A stretch of DNA of 64,000 nt from Saprospiraceae bacterium UBA1994 (GTDB lineage: Bacteria; Bacteroidota; Bacteroidia; Chitinophagales; Saprospiraceae): NCBI GenBank assembly GCA_002335865.1, contig DDCY01000027.1, positions 4,125 to 68,124 of the forward strand. The letters are read 5' to 3'. Below are positions 16,018-23,043 of this stretch, in pieces; position 1 is the stretch's first letter; each line of letters starts with the position of its first letter. The translations under genes were made by a program, and so were the position numbers. Below the pieces are notes generated by a model, which was not told where the DNA came from, did not search any database, and worked only from the letters and a program-made list of their open reading frames with translations.

Positions 16018-16323
16018 ATGAAGATAATCAAGCAATTAAGCTCTGGTCTATCTGTATCTAGCATTCTCGTCAACAAATATGTGATTGTCACGGCCGTATT
16101 CTTCATATGGTTGTTAATATTTGATAAACATAACTATATGACACAAAAGAAACTAGCACAGACTATAGACAATCTTAAAGTCGAAAAGCAAAAGTATATC
16201 GATCTTCTAGAAGAGGTCAAGTTCGAGAAGATAGACTTAGATAAGAATAAAGAGAAGTATGCAAGAGAACATTATTACATGCATAAGGAAAACGAAGAAG
16301 TCTTCATATTTGATAGAAACTAG
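16018..16323 (+). CDS. FtsB/DivIC-like septum formation initiator protein
   Basis: A 101-residue bitopic membrane protein expected in the divisome. Residues about 20-37 form one membrane span (V-I-V-T-A-V-F-F-I-W-L-L-I-F), followed by a periplasmic heptad-like coiled coil rich in Lys, Glu and Leu (about 42-85) and a short tail with Y-A-R-E-H-Y-Y-M, resembling the conserved region after the coil in this family. FtsB/DivIC-family genes next to eno are common. It stands alone between eno and sucD with its own predicted promoter. Confidence 0.8.
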   Translation: MKIIKQLSSGLSVSSILVNKYVIVTAVFFIWLLIFDKHNYMTQKKLAQTIDNLKVEKQKYIDLLEEVKFEKIDLDKNKEKYAREHYYMHKENEEVFIFDRN

Positions 16324-16418
16324 GATTGATTAGTAATATAAATCTATTGAATGCAATGATTTGAAGTTTGTCAATGCGTTAGCCTAATTTAGAACAGAAA
16401 TTAAGATACAAGAATACA

Positions 16419-17291
16419 ATGAGTGTATTAGTAAATAAAGATAGTAAGATAATCGTGCAAGGATTCACAGGTAAGGAAGGTTCATTCCATGCGGGTCAGA
16501 TGATAGAATATGGTACTAATATCATAGGTGGTGTAACTCCAGGTAAAGGAGGTCAAGATCACTTAGGTAAGCCAGTATTCAACTCTGTAGATGAAGCAGT
16601 TTCAAAAGCTCGAGCCGATACTACAATCATTTTCGTGCCGCCAAAATTTGCAGGTGATGCTATCATGGAAGCTGCAGAAGCAGGTATAAAAGTAATCATC
16701 TGTATTACAGAAGGTATACCTGTACAGGATATGGTAAAAGTAAAAGCGTATATCGAAAAATTTGACTGTACACTAGTAGGTCCTAACTGTCCTGGAGTCA
16801 TCACACCTGGTGAAGCCAAAGTGGGGATCATGCCTGGGTTTGTATTTAAGAAGGGAAGAATTGGAATCGTATCGAAATCAGGTACTCTTACATATGAAGC
16901 AGCAGATCAGATTGTAAAAGCGGGATTAGGTATTTCTACAGCTATCGGAATTGGGGGAGACCCTATCATAGGTACACCAACTAAAGAGGCGATACAATTA
17001 CTTATGGAAGATCCTGAGACTGATGCTATCGTTATGATCGGTGAGATCGGTGGTAATTATGAAGCATTGGCTTCTGAGTTTATCAAGTCTACAGGAAATA
17101 AAAAGCCTGTAGTTGGATTTATCGCAGGTAAGACTGCTCCGGCTGGACGTACGATGGGACACGCTGGTGCAATAGTAGGTGGAGAAGATGATACTGCTGA
17201 AGCAAAGATGAAGATTATGGCAGCATGTGGAATTCATGTAGTGGAGTCTCCCGCAGAGATCGGATCTACCATGTTAAAAGCATTGTCATAA
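16419..17291 (+). CDS. sucD: Succinyl-CoA synthetase alpha subunit
   Basis: A 290-residue subunit that carries the phosphohistidine step in succinyl-CoA to succinate plus nucleotide triphosphate in the TCA cycle. The CoA-binding Rossmann part has V-Q-G-F-T-G-K-E-G-S-F-H; the ligase part has the active His248 in G-H-A-G-A-I-V. Length is typical. sucC (beta subunit) is not adjacent. A terminator follows. Confidence 0.97.
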   Translation: MSVLVNKDSKIIVQGFTGKEGSFHAGQMIEYGTNIIGGVTPGKGGQDHLGKPVFNSVDEAVSKARADTTIIFVPPKFAGDAIMEAAEAGIKVIICITEGIPVQDMVKVKAYIEKFDCTLVGPNCPGVITPGEAKVGIMPGFVFKKGRIGIVSKSGTLTYEAADQIVKAGLGISTAIGIGGDPIIGTPTKEAIQLLMEDPETDAIVMIGEIGGNYEALASEFIKSTGNKKPVVGFIAGKTAPAGRTMGHAGAIVGGEDDTAEAKMKIMAACGIHVVESPAEIGSTMLKALS

Positions 17292-17363
17292 ACAAGCAGC
17301 GGCTTGCTTTTACAAACGCATTGACTAGGTGTCGAATCCAATTCGATTAAAAATAAAATTATA

Positions 17364-17398
17364 AAGGATCGAAAGCTTAGTGCTTTGGGTCCTTTTTT
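17364..17398 (+). terminator. Terminator after sucD
   Basis: GGATC-GAAAGC and GCTTTG-GGTCC form a stem with one internal mismatch around a short TTAGT loop, followed by TTTTTT. It separates plus-strand sucD from the minus-strand crtZ operon. Confidence 0.75.
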
Positions 17399-17489
17399 GT
17401 GTATCGTTTAAGTATTTAGCAGTTTGGGTAGACAAACACACTGAGCGATCCAGCTGAGCTTATTCTTAGATGATAATGGCAGATTTATT

Positions 17490-17966
17490 CTATGATTCTT
17501 TTTTCTGCCAGTCCTTTCTCTTACCAAAGAATTTAGGGTGGACGATCAATAGTCCGAATGATTCTCCAGCTTCTTTTCCGATTTTAACATGATGCGCGCC
17601 ATGGGCTCGAAGAATTGCTCTACTATATTTACTGTCGAGCTGACGAAACCATCTAAATCTCTGATGAATATAAACATCATGTATCAAGAAGTAGATCATA
17701 CCATAAATCGATATACCTATACCTATGGCAAATAATGCAGGGTTGTATAAAGAGCCAAAGAAGTAGCAAAAGAAACTAGGGATGGCAAATATTAAGAAAA
17801 ACAGATCGTTTTTCTCAAAGAAGCCTTCTACTTCATTTGGATTATGATGATCATGGTGCCAACTCCAAAGAAAGCCATGCATTAGGTACTTATGGGCTAG
17901 AAATGCTACAAACTCCATTGCGAAAGCCGTAGAAAGCATAATGATGATAAATGTTATAGCGCTCAT
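17490..17966 (-). CDS. crtZ: Beta-carotene 3-hydroxylase, CrtZ-type
   Basis: A 158-residue membrane di-iron hydroxylase of the fatty-acid-hydroxylase superfamily, which adds hydroxyl groups to beta-carotene rings to give zeaxanthin. Four His motifs are in the right order: H-K-Y-L-M-H (25-30), H-H-D-H-H (37-41), H-D-V-Y-I-H (96-101) and H-G-A-H-H (122-126), among hydrophobic spans. Length fits CrtZ. It is the last gene of the minus-strand photolyase cluster, 58 nt after the DUF2805 gene, linking the cluster to carotenoid photoprotection. Confidence 0.93.
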   Translation of the reverse strand: MSAITFIIIMLSTAFAMEFVAFLAHKYLMHGFLWSWHHDHHNPNEVEGFFEKNDLFFLIFAIPSFFCYFFGSLYNPALFAIGIGISIYGMIYFLIHDVYIHQRFRWFRQLDSKYSRAILRAHGAHHVKIGKEAGESFGLLIVHPKFFGKRKDWQKKES

Positions 17967-18024
17967 AATGACAAATATAGTTCTTGTAAAATATTATACC
18001 AAGTCACAAGCAGATAGGTTGATT

Positions 18025-18315
18025 TTATCGCTTGCTGATTTTATTATTACTGATTTGACGTTGTCTACTGCATTTATGCCTTCCCTCTTTAAAATCACGT
18101 TTAGCAGCATGCTTCGTTTTACGACCTTGTACACGCTCTCTCCACATTTTCCAACTTGAAAGCTTCATTTCACGTTTCATTAGCTTGATTACACCAGCTT
18201 CTTTGAGGCCAAACTGCTCTTCTATTGAGTCAAATGTAGTACGATCTTCCCAAGCCATTTCGACTATACGATTAACATCTCTATCCGTTAGACCTTGATA
18301 AATTTTCTTCGACAT
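18025..18315 (-). CDS. DUF2805 / TIGR03643 family protein
   Basis: A 96-residue protein beginning M-S-K-K-I-Y-Q-G-L-T-D-R-D-V-N-R-I-V-E-M-A-W-E-D-R-style sequence, the family signature, followed by a region (F-G-L-K-E-A-G-V-I-K-L-M-K-R-E-M-K) that looks helix-turn-helix-like and a basic tail (T-K-H-A-A-K-R). The function is unknown; a nucleic-acid role is only a guess from the basic HTH-like sequence. The start at 18315 is preferred to a longer in-frame one because the family begins here and the upstream part overlaps the photolyase gene. Its company with photolyases recurs in other bacteria. Confidence 0.85.
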   Translation of the reverse strand: MSKKIYQGLTDRDVNRIVEMAWEDRTTFDSIEEQFGLKEAGVIKLMKREMKLSSWKMWRERVQGRKTKHAAKRDFKEGRHKCSRQRQISNNKISKR

Positions 18316-18358
18316 AACTATTGTAACAAAAATATTCCTAGAGGGTTTATGGGATGGA

Positions 18359-19834
18359 CTAATCAAAATTATGTCGATTGTGTAGCGTATGTTTTCCAAG
18401 GATTCTACGGCTTTCACCGATGACTATAGGATCATCTTTCATTGCCCAAAGCATATCGCTGGCATATTTGCGTGTTTGAACTAGATCAACAATTGGAGAA
18501 GGGTAATCTTTACCGATTATAATGCCACAAAAAATTTGATCTATTGATGTCATTTTCCAAGGTTCATGTAGGAAATTAATAGGTATTTTATTTAGTTCTG
18601 GGCACCACTTCTTAATAAATAGTCCATTGGGATCGTGTTTTTCAGAGTTGATTATTGGATTATATATACGAAGCATATTGATACCTGTCTCACCCGCTTG
18701 CATTTGTATCTGAGGAAAATGTATGCCTGGTTCGAAATCGAGAAATACTTTTGCTAAATGCTTTGCTGCTGTTTGCCAAGGCTGCCATAGATTGTGAGTA
18801 AAAAAAGATAATGATAAAGCTCTCATTCGAAAATTAAGATATCCGGTAGTACTTAAGCACCTCATACAGGCATCAACGAGTGGGAAACCAGTATTTCCGC
18901 TTTGCCAAGCCTGAATATATATATCGTTTCTTTTTTTCTGTAAGCTGTGATATCCTCTATTGATACTTTCAAATTCCATTCGACTTTCCATTTCAAATTT
19001 TTGAATGAAATGGGCTTGCCATCTGAGTCTAGAAGTAAATCCATCAATATTTCGTTTACTTTTTCCTTTTTGGCGCATGGCTTTGGCATATTGCCATACT
19101 TGGCGAATAGATAGGCAACCCCAAGCAATATAAGGTGACAAACGACTGCAGCTTTTTCGGCCTAGATCAGGCTTAGATATGTGTTTTGCATAATTCAGGT
19201 ACCTATCAGTAAAAAAAGATTGCAAGTATCTTATACCCACTAAAGTACCACCTACTTGAAAATTAGGATTTGATTCGATGATAAAATTTACTTTAGGCAA
19301 TACTTGCTTTAATAATAGGAGCGATTCCGTCTCTACAAAGTCACCTTTCTGAGGTTCAAATAAATGAATAGGTTGTGACATATATTCCTCCCACTTTCGT
19401 CTCCATTTTTTTCGATTAGTTATACCCCTGAATACTCCATTATTAATATTTTCGATCCATTTAATGTTTTTATTTTTGCAGTATTTGGCTACTGCTTTAT
19501 CTCGATCGTAAGTAATTTTTATTCCGGTTTCTTGATGAGAAAAAATATTCGAAATTTTATAGTAGTCGTTAATACTTTGTAAACTCTGTATTACATCACC
19601 ATGAATAGCAAGGATCTCTGTGTTATACTCAGCGAGGAGGCTATTCATTTCTAATATTGACTGCTTAATAAACCTAAAATGTCGCTTTGAATAATGGATG
19701 TCATTTTCTATCGAAGGTTCTAATATATAAATTAGTAGTACCTTCAATGGCTTAGAAAGAGCATTAAGTATGGCTTCGTTATCTATTAGTCTCAAGTCTC
19801 TTTTGAGCCAAACTATATTGATGCTTTCTTTCAT
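18359..19834 (-). CDS. Cryptochrome/DNA photolyase family flavoprotein
   Basis: A 491-residue protein with an N-terminal alpha/beta photolyase domain (I-N-I-V-W-L-K-R-D-L-R-L-I-D-N) and a C-terminal FAD-binding helical domain including N-F-R-M-R-A-L-S-L-S-F-F-T-H-N-L-W and R-I-Y-N-P-I-I-N-S-E-K-H-D-P-N-G. It should use blue light and FAD either to repair UV photoproducts or as a photoreceptor; the class cannot be fixed by eye, so no symbol is given. It follows the FeS photolyase gene with one nt between them, implying co-transcription. Confidence 0.92.
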   Translation of the reverse strand: MKESINIVWLKRDLRLIDNEAILNALSKPLKVLLIYILEPSIENDIHYSKRHFRFIKQSILEMNSLLAEYNTEILAIHGDVIQSLQSINDYYKISNIFSHQETGIKITYDRDKAVAKYCKNKNIKWIENINNGVFRGITNRKKWRRKWEEYMSQPIHLFEPQKGDFVETESLLLLKQVLPKVNFIIESNPNFQVGGTLVGIRYLQSFFTDRYLNYAKHISKPDLGRKSCSRLSPYIAWGCLSIRQVWQYAKAMRQKGKSKRNIDGFTSRLRWQAHFIQKFEMESRMEFESINRGYHSLQKKRNDIYIQAWQSGNTGFPLVDACMRCLSTTGYLNFRMRALSLSFFTHNLWQPWQTAAKHLAKVFLDFEPGIHFPQIQMQAGETGINMLRIYNPIINSEKHDPNGLFIKKWCPELNKIPINFLHEPWKMTSIDQIFCGIIIGKDYPSPIVDLVQTRKYASDMLWAMKDDPIVIGESRRILGKHTLHNRHNFD

Positions 19835-19835
19835 A

Positions 19836-21386
19836 TCAATATGCGTCAGGATTCTCTATGATTGAGTATGCTCTAGTCTTCATGGCGGCTAATTGAGCTC
19901 CATCCATTTTTTCTAATAGACGCATCATCATCGACATTCGATTATTGCGTTGGAAATACTCTTTTTTATCATCCAAAAAATTCCAATAAAGCGAATTAAA
20001 AGGACACGCATCTTCTTCCGTTTTATGCTTTACATTATAATGGCATTCCTTGCAATAGTTACTCATTTTATTTATATAACTTCCGCTAGAAACATAGGGC
20101 TTGGTAGCCACAATACCACCATCAGCCCATTGACTCATACCTCGAGTGTTAGTGATTTCTACCCACTCTATAGCATCTATATATATGCCTAAGTACCATT
20201 CATCTACATAGTTTGGATTAACTTGGGCTAGTAATGCAAAGTTACCTGTAATCATTAATCGCTGAATATGATGGGCGTATGATTCGTCTAGACTTTGTTG
20301 AATAGATTTTTGTAGGCAATTCATTTTTGTTTTTCCTGTCCAATAGAAATCGGGTAGGGAGTTGGTATTGTTTAACTTATTGAGCGTCGCATATTCCGGC
20401 ATCTGCATCCAATATATTCCACGCATATATTCTCTCCATCCTATGATCTGTCTAACAAATCCTTCTACTTGGGATATGTCTATTTTATCTTGGTGCTTTT
20501 GCCAATATTCAATTACAGTATTGACTACCTCTAGTGGATGAAGCATCTTACTATTCATAGAGAATGATAACCTACTGTGAAATAAGAATCTTTGTTCGGT
20601 GTGCAGTGCATCTTGGTAATCACCAAAATGAATAAGTAAGTGCTTACAGAAATAATCCAAAGTGGCTTTAGATTCTTCATAACTAGTAGGCCAGTGAAAC
20701 GCTTTAGCGTCAATGTTGCCAATAGTTTTTACTCCAGCGTTTTGTATAAGGTCAACTAGGCCAGAGACATTTTTATTTGTAGTATAAATAGGAGGGATTG
20801 GATCTTTTGTATTCCATTTTTTTCTGTTGGATTTATCAAAGTTCCATTGGCCGCCTTGAGGCTCCCCTATATCGTCCATTAAGATATTAAACTTTTTTCT
20901 TATTTGCCTATAGAAGTATTCCATGACGTACTGTTTCTTGCCATCGAAGAATTTACTAAGATAATATCTACTAGTGAGAAAATGCTCAGTATCTACACAG
21001 TTGGAACTTATCCGAAGGGAAGATGAAAAGGATTGTATTTGACTGTCTAATCTGTATTCATCTGGGAGCTGGTATTCAAAAAGATCAATATCGTACTTCT
21101 TAATTATTTGATTTAAGTTGGTGGTCAAGGATTGAGAATTAGATTGGTCATCTAATTGGTAGTATATAACTTTATGGCCTTTCTCTCTGAGCTTTGAAGC
21201 CATGTTGCGCATACTACTGAAAAATGCAATTACTTTTTGAATGTGATGGGTGGTGTAATCCGTTTCTTGCCTCATCTCTGCGAGGAAGTAAATTACGGTA
21301 TCATCCACAGTATTGTACCAAGAGTGTTTTTGATTGAGTTGATCGCCCAATATTAGCCGTAGGGTTTTGTAGTTTTTGTTAGCCAT
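19836..21386 (-). CDS. FeS-type photolyase/cryptochrome (FeS-BCP, PhrB-like)
   Basis: A 516-residue prokaryotic (6-4) photolyase/cryptochrome-like protein. It opens L-R-L-I-L-G-D-Q-L-N, typical of this class. Four Cys at residues 357, 445, 448 and 461 (from the Met used here) reproduce the spacing 88, 3, 13 of the [4Fe-4S] ligands known in Agrobacterium PhrB (350, 438, 441, 454). Family members repair (6-4) photoproducts with FAD and a lumazine-type antenna. The start at 21386 is preferred to an upstream in-frame Met at 21488, which would run deep into the DUF2256 gene; the chosen start overlaps it by 8 nt. Confidence 0.93.
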   Translation of the reverse strand: MANKNYKTLRLILGDQLNQKHSWYNTVDDTVIYFLAEMRQETDYTTHHIQKVIAFFSSMRNMASKLREKGHKVIYYQLDDQSNSQSLTTNLNQIIKKYDIDLFEYQLPDEYRLDSQIQSFSSSLRISSNCVDTEHFLTSRYYLSKFFDGKKQYVMEYFYRQIRKKFNILMDDIGEPQGGQWNFDKSNRKKWNTKDPIPPIYTTNKNVSGLVDLIQNAGVKTIGNIDAKAFHWPTSYEESKATLDYFCKHLLIHFGDYQDALHTEQRFLFHSRLSFSMNSKMLHPLEVVNTVIEYWQKHQDKIDISQVEGFVRQIIGWREYMRGIYWMQMPEYATLNKLNNTNSLPDFYWTGKTKMNCLQKSIQQSLDESYAHHIQRLMITGNFALLAQVNPNYVDEWYLGIYIDAIEWVEITNTRGMSQWADGGIVATKPYVSSGSYINKMSNYCKECHYNVKHKTEEDACPFNSLYWNFLDDKKEYFQRNNRMSMMMRLLEKMDGAQLAAMKTRAYSIIENPDAY

Positions 21387-21528
21387 TTTTAGTATTTTTT
21401 TTCTTATTGTACCTACACCTTTCACTACAGTATTTGACTTCGTCCCATATTTTTGCCCATTTCTTTCTCCACGAAAATGGTAGACCACAAACGGGGCATG
21501 TTTTACTCGGTAGATGTTGTTTTTTCAT
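21379..21528 (-). CDS. DUF2256 zinc-ribbon-like small protein
   Basis: A 49-residue protein with two Cys pairs, C-P-V-C near residue 11 and Y-C-S-E-R-C-R near 34, fitting a small zinc ribbon, and a Lys/Asn-rich end. DUF2256 proteins are often found beside photolyase/cryptochrome genes; the function is unknown. The start M-K-K-Q-H-L-P-S-K is chosen because the family begins there; a longer version starting at 21561 is possible. It overlaps the next gene by 8 nt, suggesting translational coupling, and heads the five-gene operon. Confidence 0.85.
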   Translation of the reverse strand: MKKQHLPSKTCPVCGLPFSWRKKWAKIWDEVKYCSERCRYNKKKNTKNG

Positions 21529-21792
21529 ATAGATAGATGTAGATATATTAAGACTTATCAAGACAAATTGTTCTTGTTATATTGATCTATTTGCCTTCAT
21601 AGAAAGTTATTGCTTTGGTTAGGACTTGACTCTGCTATTGTTTTTTACGGCTTTATAGGAATTCTACTTTTGGAAATAGAAGAATTGTCATCGGATAGGA
21701 GTTGTAAGTTATTGGTTGTTATGTGTTTAAGTTGTCTTTTTTTTGACGACCATTTTTATGGTTCGATGTTTTGAAATTAAGTATTAATCGAT
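21529..21792. other. Intergenic region before tRNA-Arg
   Basis: AT-rich stretch upstream of both the minus-strand photolyase operon and the plus-strand tRNA. Apart from the tRNA promoter at its right end, no gene, repeat or clear minus-strand TAnnTTTG box was found. Confidence 0.6.
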
Positions 21793-21800
21793 TAAATTTG
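21771..21800 (+). promoter_or_regulatory. Consensus promoter of tRNA-Arg
   Basis: TTTTG ending at 21773, a 19-nt spacer and TAAATTTG at 21793-21800 fit the Bacteroidota sigma consensus almost perfectly. The start of transcription should be near 21804, about 26 nt before the tRNA. Confidence 0.75.
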
Positions 21801-21829
21801 CGGCCGTTGAAAAATCCAAACGAAGAAAT

Positions 21830-21903
21830 GGTTCCATAGCTCAGCTGGATAGAGCAGCTCACTTCTAATGAGCAGGTCTCAGGTTCGAATCCTGATGGGA
21901 TCA
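21830..21903 (+). tRNA. tRNA-Arg (anticodon UCU)
   Basis: A 74-nt cloverleaf: acceptor GGTTCCA/TGGGATC with two G-T pairs, D stem GCTC/GAGC, anticodon stem GCTCA/TGAGC with loop CTTCTAA giving anticodon TCT, T arm TCAGG-TTCGAAT-CCTGA, discriminator A. CCA is not encoded. It reads AGA codons, which are frequent in the ribosomal genes of this window. A promoter lies upstream and a strong terminator downstream, so it is a single-gene unit. Confidence 0.96.
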
Positions 21904-21926
21904 CTCAAGGATGTTTATCCGATATC

Positions 21927-21960
21927 AAAAGACTTTAAATCAGACGATTTAAAGTCTTTT
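21927..21960 (+). terminator. Terminator after tRNA-Arg
   Basis: A perfect 14-bp stem (arms 21927-21940 and 21947-21960) with loop CAGACG; the 3' arm ends in TTTT and the 5' arm starts AAAA. Located 23 nt after the tRNA, it could work in both directions. Confidence 0.85.
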
Positions 21961-22306
21961 GTATTTTTAAGATGAAGCATATGTTCATATAAATACATAC
22001 TGTTTGTGCTCAGGCTATCAATTTCAATCGAATTTCTTATTTTGATATGCAAGTATTAATAGTACTATTTTATTATTTTTTGTTTTTTGGTTTTTGCCTT
22101 CGATAGCGATGATGATTGGGTAGGTTGATGTGAGTGATCATTAGAGCAACTAGTTGGCGGTAGTGGCTCGTTTTGCGTTTATGATTGTGGTTCTTCTCAC
22201 TATATACATGGTGATCGTATCTAAATTATTATTGAGGCTGATTGTTCAGCTACTACTGTTTTATAGACTAATGAGTACTAGATCTTTTTTTTAGGCAATT
22301 ATCTTT
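21961..22306. other. T-rich intergenic region with no gene
   Basis: About 350 nt between the tRNA terminator and the DtxR-like gene end. It has T-rich runs but no convincing reading frame, RNA structure or repeat that I could see. Confidence 0.55.
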
Positions 22307-22963
22307 TTAAACTGTCTCTACCAACAATCGCTTGCAAACTTCATGGCTAAGCGATATATTTCTCGCCTCTCCGTAGCTTACTATCATAGTTTTATCGAAG
22401 TCTTCAACCTTAGAGATGTTGAAGGTTGTACCGAGAGTGATGTTTTTTTCATTAAGCATAGTGAGAAGGGAAGCAGAACTATCACCTACAGCCCGAAGAA
22501 TAATTTCGCTTCCGGCAGAGAATGAGGACAAGGTGTTATAACTTTTTCTTTTAAATTCACCATTTTTATCTGGAATAGGCGAACCATGTGGATCTGTAGA
22601 TGGATAACCAAGAATTTCATCCATTCGATCAAAGAGACCATTAGTTTTGAGATGTTCCATTTCTTCAGCGATATTATGTACCTCTTCCCATCCAAATCCC
22701 ATGATCTGTACCAGAAACATCTCTGTAAGTCTATGCTTACGAATGATAAGTGCAGCAGCTAAACCACCTAACTTCGTAAGTTTGATAGGTTTGTACTTCT
22801 CATATTCGATCCATCCATTTACAGTTAATTTCTTAACCATATTGTTAACAGTGGGCTTGCTTACATTCATTTCCTTACCAAGTGCAGTAACAGTCACTGC
22901 TTCATTTGTGAGGTTTAGAAAGTAGATTGCCTTGAGATAATTTTCTTTAGTCTGAGTTGCCAT
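22307..22963 (-). CDS. DtxR/MntR family metal-dependent regulator
   Basis: A 218-residue repressor-type protein. The N-terminal winged helix-turn-helix covers residues about 5-62 (E-N-Y-L-K-A-I-Y-F-L, then V-S-K-P-T-V-N-N-M-V-K-K-L). A metal-binding/dimer domain follows, with R-K-H-R-L-T-E-M-F-L and H-N-I-A-E-E-M-E-H, then a C-terminal FeoA/SH3-like part. This family binds DNA when loaded with Fe2+ or Mn2+; the metal cannot be decided here. It is divergent from a TonB-dependent receptor, sharing an 80-nt intergenic region with a palindrome, so self- and receptor regulation are likely. Confidence 0.93.
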   Translation of the reverse strand: MATQTKENYLKAIYFLNLTNEAVTVTALGKEMNVSKPTVNNMVKKLTVNGWIEYEKYKPIKLTKLGGLAAALIIRKHRLTEMFLVQIMGFGWEEVHNIAEEMEHLKTNGLFDRMDEILGYPSTDPHGSPIPDKNGEFKRKSYNTLSSFSAGSEIILRAVGDSSASLLTMLNEKNITLGTTFNISKVEDFDKTMIVSYGEARNISLSHEVCKRLLVETV

Positions 22964-22980
22964 ATTTGGAGATTCATTAT

Positions 22981-22988
22981 CAAATATA
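22981..22988 (-). promoter_or_regulatory. Predicted -7 box for the DtxR-like gene
   Basis: CAAATATA on the plus strand reads TATATTTG on the minus strand, an exact TAnnTTTG. It lies 18 nt upstream of the regulator start. A well-spaced -33 TTG was not found. Confidence 0.5.
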
Positions 22989-23006
22989 TAAAAGAACGGT
23001 CAATTT

Positions 23007-23031
23007 ATTTGTTTGATATAATCTAACAAAT
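23007..23031. promoter_or_regulatory. Candidate DtxR/MntR operator
   Basis: A 25-nt imperfect palindrome: ATTTGTT at the left end and AACAAAT at the right, inner GAT/ATC, with 10 of 12 positions pairing around a central T. It lies between the divergent starts and within the spacer of the receptor promoter, the usual place for a repressor site. Confidence 0.6.
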
Positions 23032-23039
23032 TACTTTTG
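23008..23039 (+). promoter_or_regulatory. Predicted promoter of the TonB-dependent receptor
   Basis: TTTG at 23008-23011, a 20-nt spacer and TACTTTTG at 23032-23039 match the Bacteroidota promoter. The ATG begins at 23044, so the mRNA would start at about the first codon, a leaderless or nearly leaderless message. The candidate operator covers the -33 and spacer. Confidence 0.65.
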
Positions 23040-23043
23040 CGAT

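Noticed and set aside
18316..18417. Longer start of the DUF2805 protein
   Set aside because: It would overlap the photolyase gene end by 59 nt and adds residues before the known family start M-S-K-K.
17490..21528. Horizontal transfer or mobile island carrying the photolyase cluster
   Set aside because: No integrase, direct repeats or tRNA duplication borders the cluster, and base composition looks like the surroundings by eye.
21719..21904. 61-codon minus-strand frame over the tRNA
   Set aside because: The frame starts inside the antisense of tRNA-Arg; such false proteins (I-P-S-G-F-E-P-E-T) are a known tRNA artefact.
21961..22306. Possible non-coding RNA after tRNA-Arg
   Set aside because: No stable stem pattern or promoter-terminator pair was found beyond the tRNA terminator itself.
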